Origin: Fusobacterium varium
Lineage (GTDB): Bacteria; Fusobacteriota; Fusobacteriia; Fusobacteriales; Fusobacteriaceae
Direction: 5' to 3'
DNA: 64,000 nucleotides
NCBI GenBank assembly: GCA_002356455.1
Contig: AP017968.1
Location: forward strand, 930,001 to 994,000
Shown here: piece by piece, positions 30,680-39,064 of the stretch
How the letters are laid out: the number at the start of each line of letters is the position of its first letter
How positions within the stretch are numbered: the first letter of the stretch is position 1
Notes under the pieces: model-generated
The model's input: only the letters and a program-made list of their open reading frames with translations
What the model was told of the DNA's origin: nothing
Databases searched by the model: none
Made by a program: the position numbers and the translations under genes

Positions 30680-32389
30680 CTATTCTTCTTCATTATCCTC
30701 AGATAGAGTTAGAATTTTTTGAAGATATTCTTGATTTACTTTGCTGGCTTCATCTATAGCTTCTTTCAACTCATCTTCTCCACCCCATATGCTTTCTATA
30801 ATTTCATATATGGAATAACTGCTGATTTCACTATTTTCCAGTTCTTCTACAAATTTACTTAAAATATCAGGATTATTTAATCCATCAAAATTACTTCCTT
30901 TATAACCATGGTTATTTGAATTAATTAAACAGGCAATAACTACAGGAATATTCTCAGAAGTTATGCCAAATTTATCTATATACTCTCCTACAAACCAGCT
31001 TGGACTGATAGAATGTTCAGAATCATTTTGTTCCATAAATTTTTGTACTATGTCACCATTTGAAATGTCAGCCAACCCTAGAGCAAATACCGCATATCCA
31101 CCTACTGGAACAGCTTCTTCACTGTCTGCATCACTGTAATAATCATATGAATCCATTATAGTATTAACATATTCTTTCATTAGTGGGTGAAGTGCTGGAT
31201 ACTTGGCACAGTTATTCCAGAAAACATTTGCTTTTGTTTTCTTTAAATCAGGAATAGGAAGAAATTCTTTAACTTTAGAATTGAATTTTATGCTATATTC
31301 ATTAGGGAATCCAGCTTTTATTAAACAAATTATAAATTCAATCATAGCTTTATATGCTTCTTCACACTCTTCTTTTATCTTGAGATCTATAATTTTATCA
31401 ATATCATTTCCTAAACAAGTTACATATTTATCCTTATATTGTACTATATCAGCTGGAATCTGCCCTGTTCCAAATTTTAATATATTTTTAGCTTCTTTGT
31501 ATCCTAGTTCACCAGCCTTTTTCAGATAATCTCGTCCATATTGTCTTTCATATTTATCAGTTCCATGTATCAGCATCATCATAGACAACCAGCAGGCAAG
31601 AGCCAATTCCTCTTCATTAGGAGTGTGACTTTCATTTACCTGAGTAAGTATGGCAGCTCCATTGGCAAAACCATAAATGAGATCAGTCATAGTACTGCTG
31701 AATCTGGTTTTTTTAGCTTGTTCAATAAGAGCAGTAAAAAATTCTATAAGATAGTTTCTGCCAAATTCTTCAAGAAAATCCTGTACTGCAGCAGAGCATA
31801 TAGGAACTAGAGAATTATCTATTTCACTGATATCAGTAGTTTTGTATTCTTTATTTTTGATGAAGTTGTATATGAGTTCTTTACGCTTATTCAGACGTTT
31901 TTCATCTTTAGCTGTTATTCTGGTTTGTTCCCATACCTGTCCCTGCATATGTGGAGCATCTGTGGGAAGAGGATCACGAGAAACACTTAATGTCATAGTG
32001 ATTCCAAAGGCAGCATTGTACAATTCCCCATAAGGTTCATTGTCTACTTTATTCTGAAGCCATTTTTGTATTGTTGGAACTATTTCATTTTTAAAAATTT
32101 CACTTGTCAAGAATTTTAAATCTATATCAGTTTGTTCTTTCATTCTGTTATAAGATACATGAATTCCATTAAATTCAAAGAAACATGTAATTTCATTATT
32201 TTCTTTTGTATCATATTCAGGCTGTGCTTTGTGATGATACCAAGAAAAATGAATTCCTTTTGCCCAGCCAGGCATAAATCTATCTTCAGGTAATGTTTCT
32301 TTTTTTTCAATAGCTTCTCTGATTTCTTTTTCATAAAATTCAAAAATTTCAATCATTTTATCTGTTACTGCTTTTACTTTGCTTTCCAT
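30680..32389 (-). CDS. Large uncharacterised protein, possibly DUF6138-like
   Basis: A 569-residue soluble protein, largely helical, with no signal peptide and no recognised catalytic motif. A middle segment (LACWLSMMMLIHGTDKYERQ, then GRDYLKKAGELGYKEAKNIL) looks like a Sel1/TPR-type helical pair, the YLKKAGELGYKEA piece especially. A resemblance to DUF6138 is a recollection only. First gene of the minus-strand unknown cluster; an imperfect hairpin (32452-32481) lies in its upstream region. Confidence 0.65.
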   Translation of the reverse strand: MESKVKAVTDKMIEIFEFYEKEIREAIEKKETLPEDRFMPGWAKGIHFSWYHHKAQPEYDTKENNEITCFFEFNGIHVSYNRMKEQTDIDLKFLTSEIFKNEIVPTIQKWLQNKVDNEPYGELYNAAFGITMTLSVSRDPLPTDAPHMQGQVWEQTRITAKDEKRLNKRKELIYNFIKNKEYKTTDISEIDNSLVPICSAAVQDFLEEFGRNYLIEFFTALIEQAKKTRFSSTMTDLIYGFANGAAILTQVNESHTPNEEELALACWLSMMMLIHGTDKYERQYGRDYLKKAGELGYKEAKNILKFGTGQIPADIVQYKDKYVTCLGNDIDKIIDLKIKEECEEAYKAMIEFIICLIKAGFPNEYSIKFNSKVKEFLPIPDLKKTKANVFWNNCAKYPALHPLMKEYVNTIMDSYDYYSDADSEEAVPVGGYAVFALGLADISNGDIVQKFMEQNDSEHSISPSWFVGEYIDKFGITSENIPVVIACLINSNNHGYKGSNFDGLNNPDILSKFVEELENSEISSYSIYEIIESIWGGEDELKEAIDEASKVNQEYLQKILTLSEDNEEE

Positions 32390-32451
32390 TTAATCACTCT
32401 CCAATATTTTGTCTGCCCAAAGATGTATATTGTATGGGGATGTCTTAATAA

Positions 32452-32481
32452 CTTGTATCACAATCTGTGATTGCATACAAG
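32452..32481. other. Hairpin upstream of the unknown cluster
   Basis: CTTGTAT (32452-32458) pairs with ATACAAG (32475-32481), and CAATC/GATTG pairs inside, with a 3-nt loop. The rest of 32390-32822 is AT-rich and shows nothing recognisable. Confidence 0.4.
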
Positions 32482-32822
32482 AAAGCTGAATATTCAATTA
32501 CGCACTTAATAGTTGCTGAAAGTCTTTAAAAATTAAGATTAGAGAAAACTTTTCATCTGAAAATATAGAATTATAAAATTATTTCAAAGATTTTTAAAAA
32601 TTATAGGTAATTTACAATAGTATATCTGTGATTTATATAAAAAATAAGTTGAATAAGTATTTATAAGAAAATTTATTATTTAATATTTTTTATCTTTTAT
32701 CTTGATTTCAGACTATCAATGGTTAATGTATCATTTATTAAAAAAAATCAAATTTTTTGTACTATTTTGTAATAATATGCTTGCCTTTTAAAATTGATTG
32801 TGCTATATTATATTCAAATAAA

Positions 32823-32858
32823 TGTATATACAAATAGAAATTAAAAATATATACAAAT
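32823..32858 (+). promoter_or_regulatory. Candidate GntR/UTRA operator pair upstream of the mannose-type PTS
   Basis: The palindrome TGTATATACA (32823-32832) and a second TATATACAAAT (32848-32858) repeat the 11-mer at 32825-32835 exactly, 23 bp apart, about two helical turns. They sit 20-60 bp before the first PTS gene. The divergence of position and palindromy fits a GntR-family repressor, most simply the one encoded at 36770. Confidence 0.55.
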
Positions 32859-32879
32859 TATAAAAAGGGGGATAAGATA

Positions 32880-33320
32880 ATGAAAAATATAGTTTTAGTT
32901 ACCCATGGGAGTTTTGCTGAAGGAATTCTCACCTCCCTGAAACTCGTATATGGAAACACTGAAAATACTGCATCTGTAACTATTACTGCATCTGAAAGTA
33001 TTCAGGAAATTCTGTCAATGATAAGAAAAAGGATAGATGAATTTAAAAATGATGATCCTGTGGTGATAATAACAGATATAGCTGGAGGAAGTACCACTCA
33101 GGCTGCTTTGGAGGCGCTGTCATACAAAGATAATATTTATCTTCTTACAGGATTAAGTCTTGGACTTTTGCTGGAAGTAGTATTGGCAGATTTTACAGAC
33201 AGCAAAGCTGAAAATATAGAAATTTTAAATGAAATAATAGAAAACTCAAGACAAACTATTAATCTTATAACTGATTTAGAAGAAAATATAGATTCTGTAA
33301 GGGACAATTGTGAGCTATAG
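32880..33320 (+). CDS. PTS mannose-family EIIA component
   Basis: Phosphocarrier domain of a mannose-family PTS, 146 residues. The phosphorylatable His is in VTHGSFAEGI (His9), followed by the typical IITDIAGGSTTQAAL loop. First gene of an EIIA-EIIB-EIIC-EIID-SIS operon; AAAGGGGG precedes the ATG. Sugar import and phosphorylation is its role; specificity is set by the IIC/IID subunits. Confidence 0.92.
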   Translation: MKNIVLVTHGSFAEGILTSLKLVYGNTENTASVTITASESIQEILSMIRKRIDEFKNDDPVVIITDIAGGSTTQAALEALSYKDNIYLLTGLSLGLLLEVVLADFTDSKAENIEILNEIIENSRQTINLITDLEENIDSVRDNCEL

Positions 33321-33328
33321 GAGGAAAA

Positions 33329-33814
33329 ATGATTAGATTATTAAGAGTAGATGACAGACTTATTCATGGACAGGTAGCTGTAAGCTGGACTTCATTTATT
33401 GGAGCTGATACTTTGTTGGTAGCTAATGAAAAAGCTACAAAAGATAAAGTTATGCAGATGGCTTTCAATATGGCAAAACCACCTCAAGTATTATTATCAA
33501 TAAAAAATATAGAAAATGCTATTGCTGTAATAAATAATCCAAAATATGTAGATAAAAAAATATTTGTTGTAACAGGGAGCTTGGAAGATGCCTTGAGCAT
33601 TTGTGAAAAATGTGAAGGAGTTAAAGAGATATGCTTGGGAGGAATCAGAAAAGCTGAGGGGAAAAAAATGGTAGAAAGACAGGTTTATCTGAATAATGAA
33701 GAAATAGAAATAATGAAAAAAATAAAAAATTTAGGTAAAGAAGTTTTTCTTCAGGCTGTACCTACAGAAAAGAAACTAAGTTTTGAAGATGTAATAAAGG
33801 AATATACAAAATGA
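33329..33814 (+). CDS. PTS mannose-family EIIB component
   Basis: A 161-residue EIIB with the phosphorylation His in RVDDRLIHGQVAVSW (His about 15), as in the mannose/fructose/sorbose families. It receives phosphate from EIIA and passes it to the sugar bound by IIC/IID. It starts 8 bp after EIIA with GGAGG upstream. Confidence 0.94.
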   Translation: MIRLLRVDDRLIHGQVAVSWTSFIGADTLLVANEKATKDKVMQMAFNMAKPPQVLLSIKNIENAIAVINNPKYVDKKIFVVTGSLEDALSICEKCEGVKEICLGGIRKAEGKKMVERQVYLNNEEIEIMKKIKNLGKEVFLQAVPTEKKLSFEDVIKEYTK

Positions 33815-33834
33815 TATAAAAGGGGGTAGACTAA

Positions 33835-34632
33835 ATGTTAATCAAAGCATTATTACTTGGAATATTAGCAGGTTTTGCTATATGGGATGGACGTGTTTTC
33901 GGGCAGCATATGTTTGATAGGCCAATAGTGACAGGACCAATTGTTGGACTTATACTTGGAGATGTACATACAGGAATTGTAATGGGGGCTTCTCTGGAAC
34001 TAGTGATGATGGGAATAGTAGGAATAGGTGCTGCTACACCACCTGATGTAGTAGCTGGTGGAATATTATCTACAGCATTTGCTATTATGTCTGGATTGAG
34101 TATGGATGCAGCAGTTGCACTTTCACTGCCAATAGCCACTCTGGCTCAATCAGTTGGAATTTTAGACAGAACTATAAATACAACATTTCTTCACTGGGCA
34201 GATAAGGCAGCAGAAGAGGGGAATCCTGATAAAGTAGCAAGGGCTATGTGGTATGGTGCATTTTTATTCTTTTTCAGTGAGTTTATAGTAGTATTCCTTG
34301 GAGTTCTTTTAGGATCAGGAACTATCGCTTCTTTTATAAATGCTCTTCCTCCATTTATCATTTCGGGACTAAGAGTGGCTAGTGGTATGCTTCCAGCATT
34401 GGGAATAGCTATATTGATGCAGTTAATATTTGATAAAGCAAATGCTGCATATCTATTTGTTGGGTTCATTCTGACAGCTGTTCTTGGAGTAAGTACAGTA
34501 GCAACAGCTATTGTAGGAGCTATAATAGCATATGTAATATATCAGACTTCGATGAATCATAAAAAAGAGATAGACGCAATAATGGCTGTTATGAACAGTA
34601 ATTCTGATGATGATTTAGGAGGTGAATTATAA
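33835..34632 (+). CDS. PTS mannose-family EIIC component
   Basis: A 265-residue membrane protein with about seven helices and the EIIC-Man hallmark region GPIVGLILGDVHTGIVMGASLELVMMGIVGIGAATPPD. It forms the translocation channel together with EIID, whose gene starts 2 bp after its stop. Confidence 0.94.
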   Translation: MLIKALLLGILAGFAIWDGRVFGQHMFDRPIVTGPIVGLILGDVHTGIVMGASLELVMMGIVGIGAATPPDVVAGGILSTAFAIMSGLSMDAAVALSLPIATLAQSVGILDRTINTTFLHWADKAAEEGNPDKVARAMWYGAFLFFFSEFIVVFLGVLLGSGTIASFINALPPFIISGLRVASGMLPALGIAILMQLIFDKANAAYLFVGFILTAVLGVSTVATAIVGAIIAYVIYQTSMNHKKEIDAIMAVMNSNSDDDLGGEL

Positions 34633-34634
34633 AT

Positions 34635-35465
34635 ATGGAAAAAATAGAAAAAAATGAGAAAAGGAATTCAGTTACAAAGAGTGATTTAACAAAAGTTTTT
34701 TGGAGATCATTTCCTTTACAAGCATGTTTTAATTATGAAAGAATGCAGAATGTAGGTTTCTGTTATTCATTGCTTCCTATTTTTAAAAAACTTTATCCTA
34801 AAAAAGAAGATATGTCAGCGGCTTTAAAAAGACATCTTGAGTTTTTTAATACTACACCACAAACTGTTACTTTTATCACAGGGGCATGTATAGCTTTGGA
34901 AGAACAAAATGCTAAAGCTGATGGGAATTTTGATATGGCATCTATTGCTGCTTTAAAAGCTGCGTTAATGGGACCCATAGCAGGAATAGGGGATTCTTTC
35001 TTTTGGGGAACTTTCCGTATTATTGCTGCGGGGATAGGATGCAGTCTGGCTACACATGGAAGTATACTTGGACCAATACTATTTTTACTTATATTTAATA
35101 TTCCTCATTATCTGGCAAGGTATTATGGACTTAAAATAGGATATAAAGGAGGGATAGAATTTATTGCCAATGCACAGGAATCAGGAATGATAGGGATTCT
35201 CACTAATTGTGCAAAGGTTATGGGATTGTGTGTGGTAGGAGCTATGATAGCTTCAATGGTAAAATTTACTATTCCTTTTACTATCAGTATTACTGGTGCG
35301 ACAATAAAAGTACAATCTATATTTGATCAGATTCTGCCATCTGTATTGCCGCTTATATTGACGTTTATAATTTATATGCTGTTAAAAAAGGGGATTAAGA
35401 CTACTCATGTTATGTTTGGGTTAATTATTATAGGTATATTAGGAACTTATATAGGAGTGTTATAA
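34635..35465 (+). CDS. PTS mannose-family EIID component
   Basis: A 276-residue membrane protein with the EIID signature LQACFNYERMQNVGFCYSLLP and the conserved GPIAGIGDSFFWGTFRIIAAG. The last PTS subunit of the operon. The stop overlaps the start region of the SIS-domain gene, so expression is coupled. Confidence 0.94.
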   Translation: MEKIEKNEKRNSVTKSDLTKVFWRSFPLQACFNYERMQNVGFCYSLLPIFKKLYPKKEDMSAALKRHLEFFNTTPQTVTFITGACIALEEQNAKADGNFDMASIAALKAALMGPIAGIGDSFFWGTFRIIAAGIGCSLATHGSILGPILFLLIFNIPHYLARYYGLKIGYKGGIEFIANAQESGMIGILTNCAKVMGLCVVGAMIASMVKFTIPFTISITGATIKVQSIFDQILPSVLPLILTFIIYMLLKKGIKTTHVMFGLIIIGILGTYIGVL

Positions 35466-36589
35466 TGATGAAAAAAGATAATTTAATAATGTTTGATTAT
35501 ATTTGTGAAACACCTATTGCTTTAAGAAAGATAATAGAGAATAGAAAAGAAATAGCTGATGAATTTGTGAAATACTATAAAGATAAAGAGATAGAACAAA
35601 TTTATGTAATAGGTTCTGGTACTAGTTATCATGCAGGATTAGCAGCTAAAGTATTCCTTGAGGAGATATTTGGAAAAAAAGTTTTTTGTATGTATCCTAC
35701 CCAGTTTGCAAGAACAGAAAAAGTTTTCTGTAAAAAGACTTTGGTAATAGGAATGTCACAGGGAGGACAGAGTCTTTCTACAGTAGAGGGACTTGAATCT
35801 GCAAAAGAAAGAGAACTTTATACAGCAGCTGTTTCAGAAAATCCTACAGCATTAATTTTTGACTATGCTAATACTAAAACTTTGATAGAAGTAGGAAATG
35901 AAAAATGCGGAGCAAAAACAAAGGGATTTGCTGGAACAACTTTAACTTTAATGATTATGATAATGGAACTGCTTGGAACACAAAATAAACTAAGTGAAAA
36001 ACAGATAAATGAATATCTCCAAAGAATGGAAAAAGTCATTGCCAATATGGATAATGTAATTGATGCTTCTGTTAAATGGTTTGAGAAAATAGGAAAAGAA
36101 TTTATTTCTGCTGAAAGAGTAATTGTTGTAGGTTATGACAATAATTATGCTGATGTTTTAGAGGGAGCATTAAAAATTCTTGAAACAATACGTCAGGGAG
36201 TATCAGGGTACGATATAGAAGAGTTTTTTCATGGAATATATAATTCCATAACAGATAATGCTCACATATTCTATCTGGCTTCTAAAAGTGATTATAAACC
36301 TAGAACACAAAAACTGATAGAGATATTAAAGGAATGGACACCACATAACTATATGATCTCATCTCCTGAAGGAGTTGAAAATTATTCTGAGAAAGACTTA
36401 ATCTGCAATTTTACTGAAGATGCTCTTTTTGGACAATGGGAATATATTCTTCCATTACAAATAGTTGCTTGTTTTGGAGCTGAGCAGTTAGGAATAGATC
36501 CTTCTATACCTAAAGATCCAAATTTTCATAAAAGAATAGGAAGTAAGAAATTAGATGGAATAAGAGATCAATACACAGTTATAAAATAA
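35465..36589 (+). CDS. SIS-domain sugar-phosphate deglycase/isomerase, FrlB/Gfr-like
   Basis: A 374-residue double-SIS protein, with the first SIS sugar-phosphate loop IYVIGSGTSYHAGLAAKVFLEE and SQGGQSLSTVEGL serine/glycine loop. Located immediately downstream of a mannose-type PTS and next to a GntR/UTRA regulator, it fits enzymes that split phosphorylated Amadori products (fructoselysine- or glucoselysine-6-phosphate deglycases) or a glucosamine-type isomerase. The first is favoured by gene context; the substrate is not proven by sequence. Confidence 0.82.
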   Translation: MMKKDNLIMFDYICETPIALRKIIENRKEIADEFVKYYKDKEIEQIYVIGSGTSYHAGLAAKVFLEEIFGKKVFCMYPTQFARTEKVFCKKTLVIGMSQGGQSLSTVEGLESAKERELYTAAVSENPTALIFDYANTKTLIEVGNEKCGAKTKGFAGTTLTLMIMIMELLGTQNKLSEKQINEYLQRMEKVIANMDNVIDASVKWFEKIGKEFISAERVIVVGYDNNYADVLEGALKILETIRQGVSGYDIEEFFHGIYNSITDNAHIFYLASKSDYKPRTQKLIEILKEWTPHNYMISSPEGVENYSEKDLICNFTEDALFGQWEYILPLQIVACFGAEQLGIDPSIPKDPNFHKRIGSKKLDGIRDQYTVIK

Positions 36590-36601
36590 TTTTTATATTC
36601 T

Positions 36602-36640
36602 AAGAAGAATCCTCAAACTCCAAAATTTGAGGCTTCTTTA
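36602..36640 (+). terminator. Terminator after the PTS-SIS operon
   Basis: AAGAAG...CCTCAAA (36602-36617) pairs with TTTGAGG...CTTCTTT (36626-36639), 8-nt loop, T-rich tail. Confidence 0.85.
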
Positions 36641-36769
36641 TTTTAGATTTAATTTTAAACTAAATCTACTAAATTTTAGTAAAGTATGTTATTCTATTAT
36701 TGTAAGAAACTAAAATGAAAATAAGCATAATTTCAATAATATAGAGAACATGTACAATAAGGAGAGGAC

Positions 36770-37477
36770 ATGCCTAAAGAATCAAAATATAAGATTATAG
36801 AAAACAATATAATAAAAGATATAAAAGAACAAAAATTTAAGTCTGGAGATCGTATACCTACAGAGGTTGAGCTTTGTGAAAAATTTAATACCAGCCGTAT
36901 GACTGTTAATAAAGCAATAGTATCTTTGGTTTCCAAAGGGTATATAAAAAGAGTATCTGGAAGGGGAAGTTTTGTCACAGGACAGATAATCGAAAAGCCT
37001 CTTAAAAGAATTCCAAGGAGTTTTTCAGAAGATATGCGTTCTATAGGACTTGAGCCAGGAGCTATACTTTTGGAGTATAGAATATTACGAGCTTCTGAGC
37101 TTCCTCAAAATATCTTTCAAAAATTGAATGTACAATCTAATGAATTTGTACATTTCTTTTCTAGATTAAGAACAGGGAATGGAATGAATGTAGCTATTAG
37201 TTATGACTATGTTCCCTGCAGTACTCTTCCTGTTATAGAAGCAGCTAGACTAGAGGGATCATTCTTCGAATATGTAAAAGAATGCGGCTTGAATCTGGGA
37301 AGTACTGACTTAGTAATTACAGCAACTCTGCCTACTAGTGAGCAAAGAGAAAAACTAAAAATAGAAAATGAAGCTCTATTAAAAGTATCTCATATCACAA
37401 GACTTGATGATGGACGAATTCTTGAATATATAGATACATTTTATGTAGGCAGTATGTATGCCTACAGAGCAGTTTAA
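36770..37477 (+). CDS. GntR-family (HutC/UTRA) transcriptional regulator
   Basis: A 235-residue repressor: winged HTH at 1-70 (KYKIIENNIIKDIKEQ; PTEVELCEKFNTSRMTVNKAI; RVSGRGSFV) and a UTRA effector domain from about 85 to the end. Situated just downstream of the PTS-SIS operon, it probably senses the phosphorylated sugar. AAGGAGAGG lies 8 nt before the ATG. The last 103 bp, through most of the stop codon, are duplicated exactly at 38546-38648. Confidence 0.92.
   Translation: MPKESKYKIIENNIIKDIKEQKFKSGDRIPTEVELCEKFNTSRMTVNKAIVSLVSKGYIKRVSGRGSFVTGQIIEKPLKRIPRSFSEDMRSIGLEPGAILLEYRILRASELPQNIFQKLNVQSNEFVHFFSRLRTGNGMNVAISYDYVPCSTLPVIEAARLEGSFFEYVKECGLNLGSTDLVITATLPTSEQREKLKIENEALLKVSHITRLDDGRILEYIDTFYVGSMYAYRAV
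37374..37476 (+). repeat. 103-bp direct repeat, copy 1 (3' end of gntR)
   Basis: This segment, the C-terminal coding end of the GntR gene, is identical over 103 bp to 38546-38648. The two copies flank the MerR gene unit. Confidence 0.95.
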
Positions 37478-37557
37478 TAAGAAGAGGAAAATAACAAGTA
37501 CAGAAAATTTTGACTTGGTGGAACAACATAATATAAGTATATAATTAAAATTAAGGG

Positions 37558-37587
37558 CTGCCTTCAGTTATTGAATGGCAGTTTTTT
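37558..37587 (+). terminator. Intrinsic terminator after gntR
   Basis: CTGCC with adjoining TTCA (from 37558) pairs with TGAA and GGCAG (ending 37581), with one bulged T, followed by six T residues. Confidence 0.8.
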
Positions 37588-37660
37588 ATTCTTAAAATTA
37601 TAGATGAAGTATCAACAGTTACAGTCGAAAATATATATTAAAGAATAATTAAAATTATTA

Positions 37661-37691
37661 TTGACTCTCCTCTTACAGGATGGTGTAAAAT
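37661..37691 (+). promoter_or_regulatory. MerR-type promoter, 19-bp spacer
   Basis: TTGACT (37661-37666) and TAAAAT (37686-37691) are 19 bp apart. The spacer holds the imperfect dyad TCCTcttacAGGA, as in operators of multidrug-type MerR activators. It directly precedes the MerR gene, implying autoregulation. Confidence 0.85.
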
Positions 37692-37710
37692 TTTTAAGAG
37701 GTGATTTATT

Positions 37711-38523
37711 TTGTATAAAATAGGCTTGTTTTCACAAATAACAAAAACAACTATAAAAGCATTAAGGTATTATGATGAAGTAGGATTATTAAAACCCTCT
37801 ATAATTAATAAAGAAAATAATTATAGATACTACACAACAGAGCAATTATATACTCTTCATAAAATATTATGCTTAAAACAAATGGGATTTTCTATATCTG
37901 AAATTTCTACAATTTTAAATAATGATAATATCAAACAAATAATAAATAGAAAAAAAATTAACTTAGAAAAAGAAATAGCATGTTTAGTGGATCAACTTAC
38001 AAGGTTAAACAATTTTTCTAATGAAAATATAAAAGGAGATGGTTTTATGAATTATCAAGCAGCTATAAAAAATACACCTGAATGTATTGTTTATTACAAG
38101 AAGTTATCAATAGCAAATTATAATGATTATTTTAAAGTTATTCCACAGATAGGCAAAGAAGTAATAGAAGCAAATCCAGATTTAAAATGTATGATTCCAG
38201 AATACTGTTTTATTCAATACTTAGATGATGAATATAAAGAACAGAATTTTAGTATTGAATATTGTGAAGCTGTAATAAAATTTGGAAAAGAAACAGAATC
38301 AATAAAATTTAAAAGGCTTCCAAGTATTTTAGTTGTATCAACATTACATAAAGGAGATTACAATAATTTAAGAGATGCATATAATTACCTTTTTTCATGG
38401 ATAAATAAGAATAATTATGAATGTATTGATAAAGCAAGAGAAGTTTACATAGATGGAATATGGAATAAAAAAAATAAAGAAGAATGGTTAACAGAATTAC
38501 AGATTCCTATAAAGAAATTATAA
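37711..38523 (+). CDS. MerR-family regulator with GyrI-like effector domain
   Basis: A 270-residue protein. N-terminal MerR HTH (IGLFSQITKTTIKALRYYDEVGLL) and coiled coil (to about 115), then a GyrI-like ligand domain (MNYQAAIKNTPECIVYYKKLS; YCEAVIKFGKE; YINGIWN-type end) as in BltR/Mta-type multidrug sensors. The start is TTG at 37711 with AGAGGTGA upstream. No efflux gene is adjacent. The gene lies alone between two perfect copies of the gntR 3' end, suggesting recent insertion or rearrangement. Confidence 0.88.
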   Translation: MYKIGLFSQITKTTIKALRYYDEVGLLKPSIINKENNYRYYTTEQLYTLHKILCLKQMGFSISEISTILNNDNIKQIINRKKINLEKEIACLVDQLTRLNNFSNENIKGDGFMNYQAAIKNTPECIVYYKKLSIANYNDYFKVIPQIGKEVIEANPDLKCMIPEYCFIQYLDDEYKEQNFSIEYCEAVIKFGKETESIKFKRLPSILVVSTLHKGDYNNLRDAYNYLFSWINKNNYECIDKAREVYIDGIWNKKNKEEWLTELQIPIKKL

Positions 38524-38545
38524 AAGATTAAAGTAAAAAAAGAAA

Positions 38546-38648
38546 CTCTATTAAAAGTATCTCATATCACAAGACTTGATGATGGACGAATTCTTGAATA
38601 TATAGATACATTTTATGTAGGCAGTATGTATGCCTACAGAGCAGTTTA
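38546..38648 (+). repeat. 103-bp direct repeat, copy 2 (displaced gntR 3' end)
   Basis: Identical to 37374-37476. It encodes the GntR C-terminus but has no gene body in front of it, so it is a non-functional fragment. Immediately downstream begins the promoter of the small RNA. Confidence 0.95.
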
Positions 38649-38673
38649 TTAAACTTTAAACTTAATATCCACC

Positions 38674-38702
38674 TTGTATTTTTTGATAAATCAGGATATA
38701 AT
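38674..38702 (+). promoter_or_regulatory. Promoter of small RNA 1
   Basis: TTGTAT (38674-38679), 17 bp, TATAAT (38697-38702). The promoter and its surroundings (TTTTTTGATAAAT, AGGATATAATTAAGTAA) are nearly identical to 58776-58810. Confidence 0.85.
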
Positions 38703-38708
38703 TAAGTA

Positions 38709-38782
38709 ACAACAACAAATTTAATTTCAAAATCAACACCAAGTAGAGAGATATCTGTCATAACCAGATCTCTCTTTTTTTA
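38709..38782 (+). ncRNA. Candidate small RNA 1 (antitoxin-RNA-like), upstream of the CRISPR locus
   Basis: A predicted transcript of about 74 nt from the strong promoter to a terminator hairpin: AGAGAGATATCTG (38745-38757), loop TCATAAC (38758-38764), CAGATCTCTCT (38765-38775), then eight T. It is homologous in promoter, size and hairpin sequence (ATCTGTC..AACCAGAT) to the RNA at 58811-58878, which neighbours a toxin-like gene. No ORF. Its own target is not evident nearby; the following 60 bp hold no recognisable toxin. Confidence 0.6.
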
Positions 38783-38843
38783 ATAATTTGAATATATAAA
38801 AGCTTTTGAAAAAATTATAGAAATAGAAAGAAAAATAGAACTT

Positions 38844-38872
38844 TAACATAACTATATTAAGTGAATATGATA
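38844..38872 (+). promoter_or_regulatory. Promoter for CRISPR array 1 and cas13c
   Basis: TTAACA (38844-38849), 17 bp, TATGAT (38867-38872), predicting a start near 38879. It is the closest good promoter upstream of leader 1, array 1 and cas13c, all in the same direction with no terminator between. Confidence 0.6.
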
Positions 38873-38925
38873 CTATAGTTAATAGAGGGGATTGTCGCTC
38901 TGGAATGCTGTAAAAACTATAGAAG

Positions 38926-39064
38926 ATAGACAAAAAAAGAAACTAGAAAATATGGGAGGTATAGAAATAATAAAATAGAATCAAAAGAAAAAATAGAAAA
39001 TAAAGGGAAATAGACAAAAACCAGTAGAGAAAGCATTGAAAAATAAGGACAGGAAACCTAATGG
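38926..39064 (+). other. CRISPR leader 1
   Basis: An AT-rich, purine-dominated stretch directly before array 1. Its last 75 bp (ending AAAACCAGTAGAGAAAGCA, TTGAAAAATAAGGA) match leader 2 (42996-43140) closely, which marks it as a functional leader and sets the array orientation left to right. Confidence 0.75.

Noticed and set aside
38733-38933. 66-codon minus-strand ORF over small RNA 1 and the CRISPR promoter
   Set aside because: It runs across a terminator and a promoter, has no ribosome site and its composition is only that of antisense AT-rich DNA.
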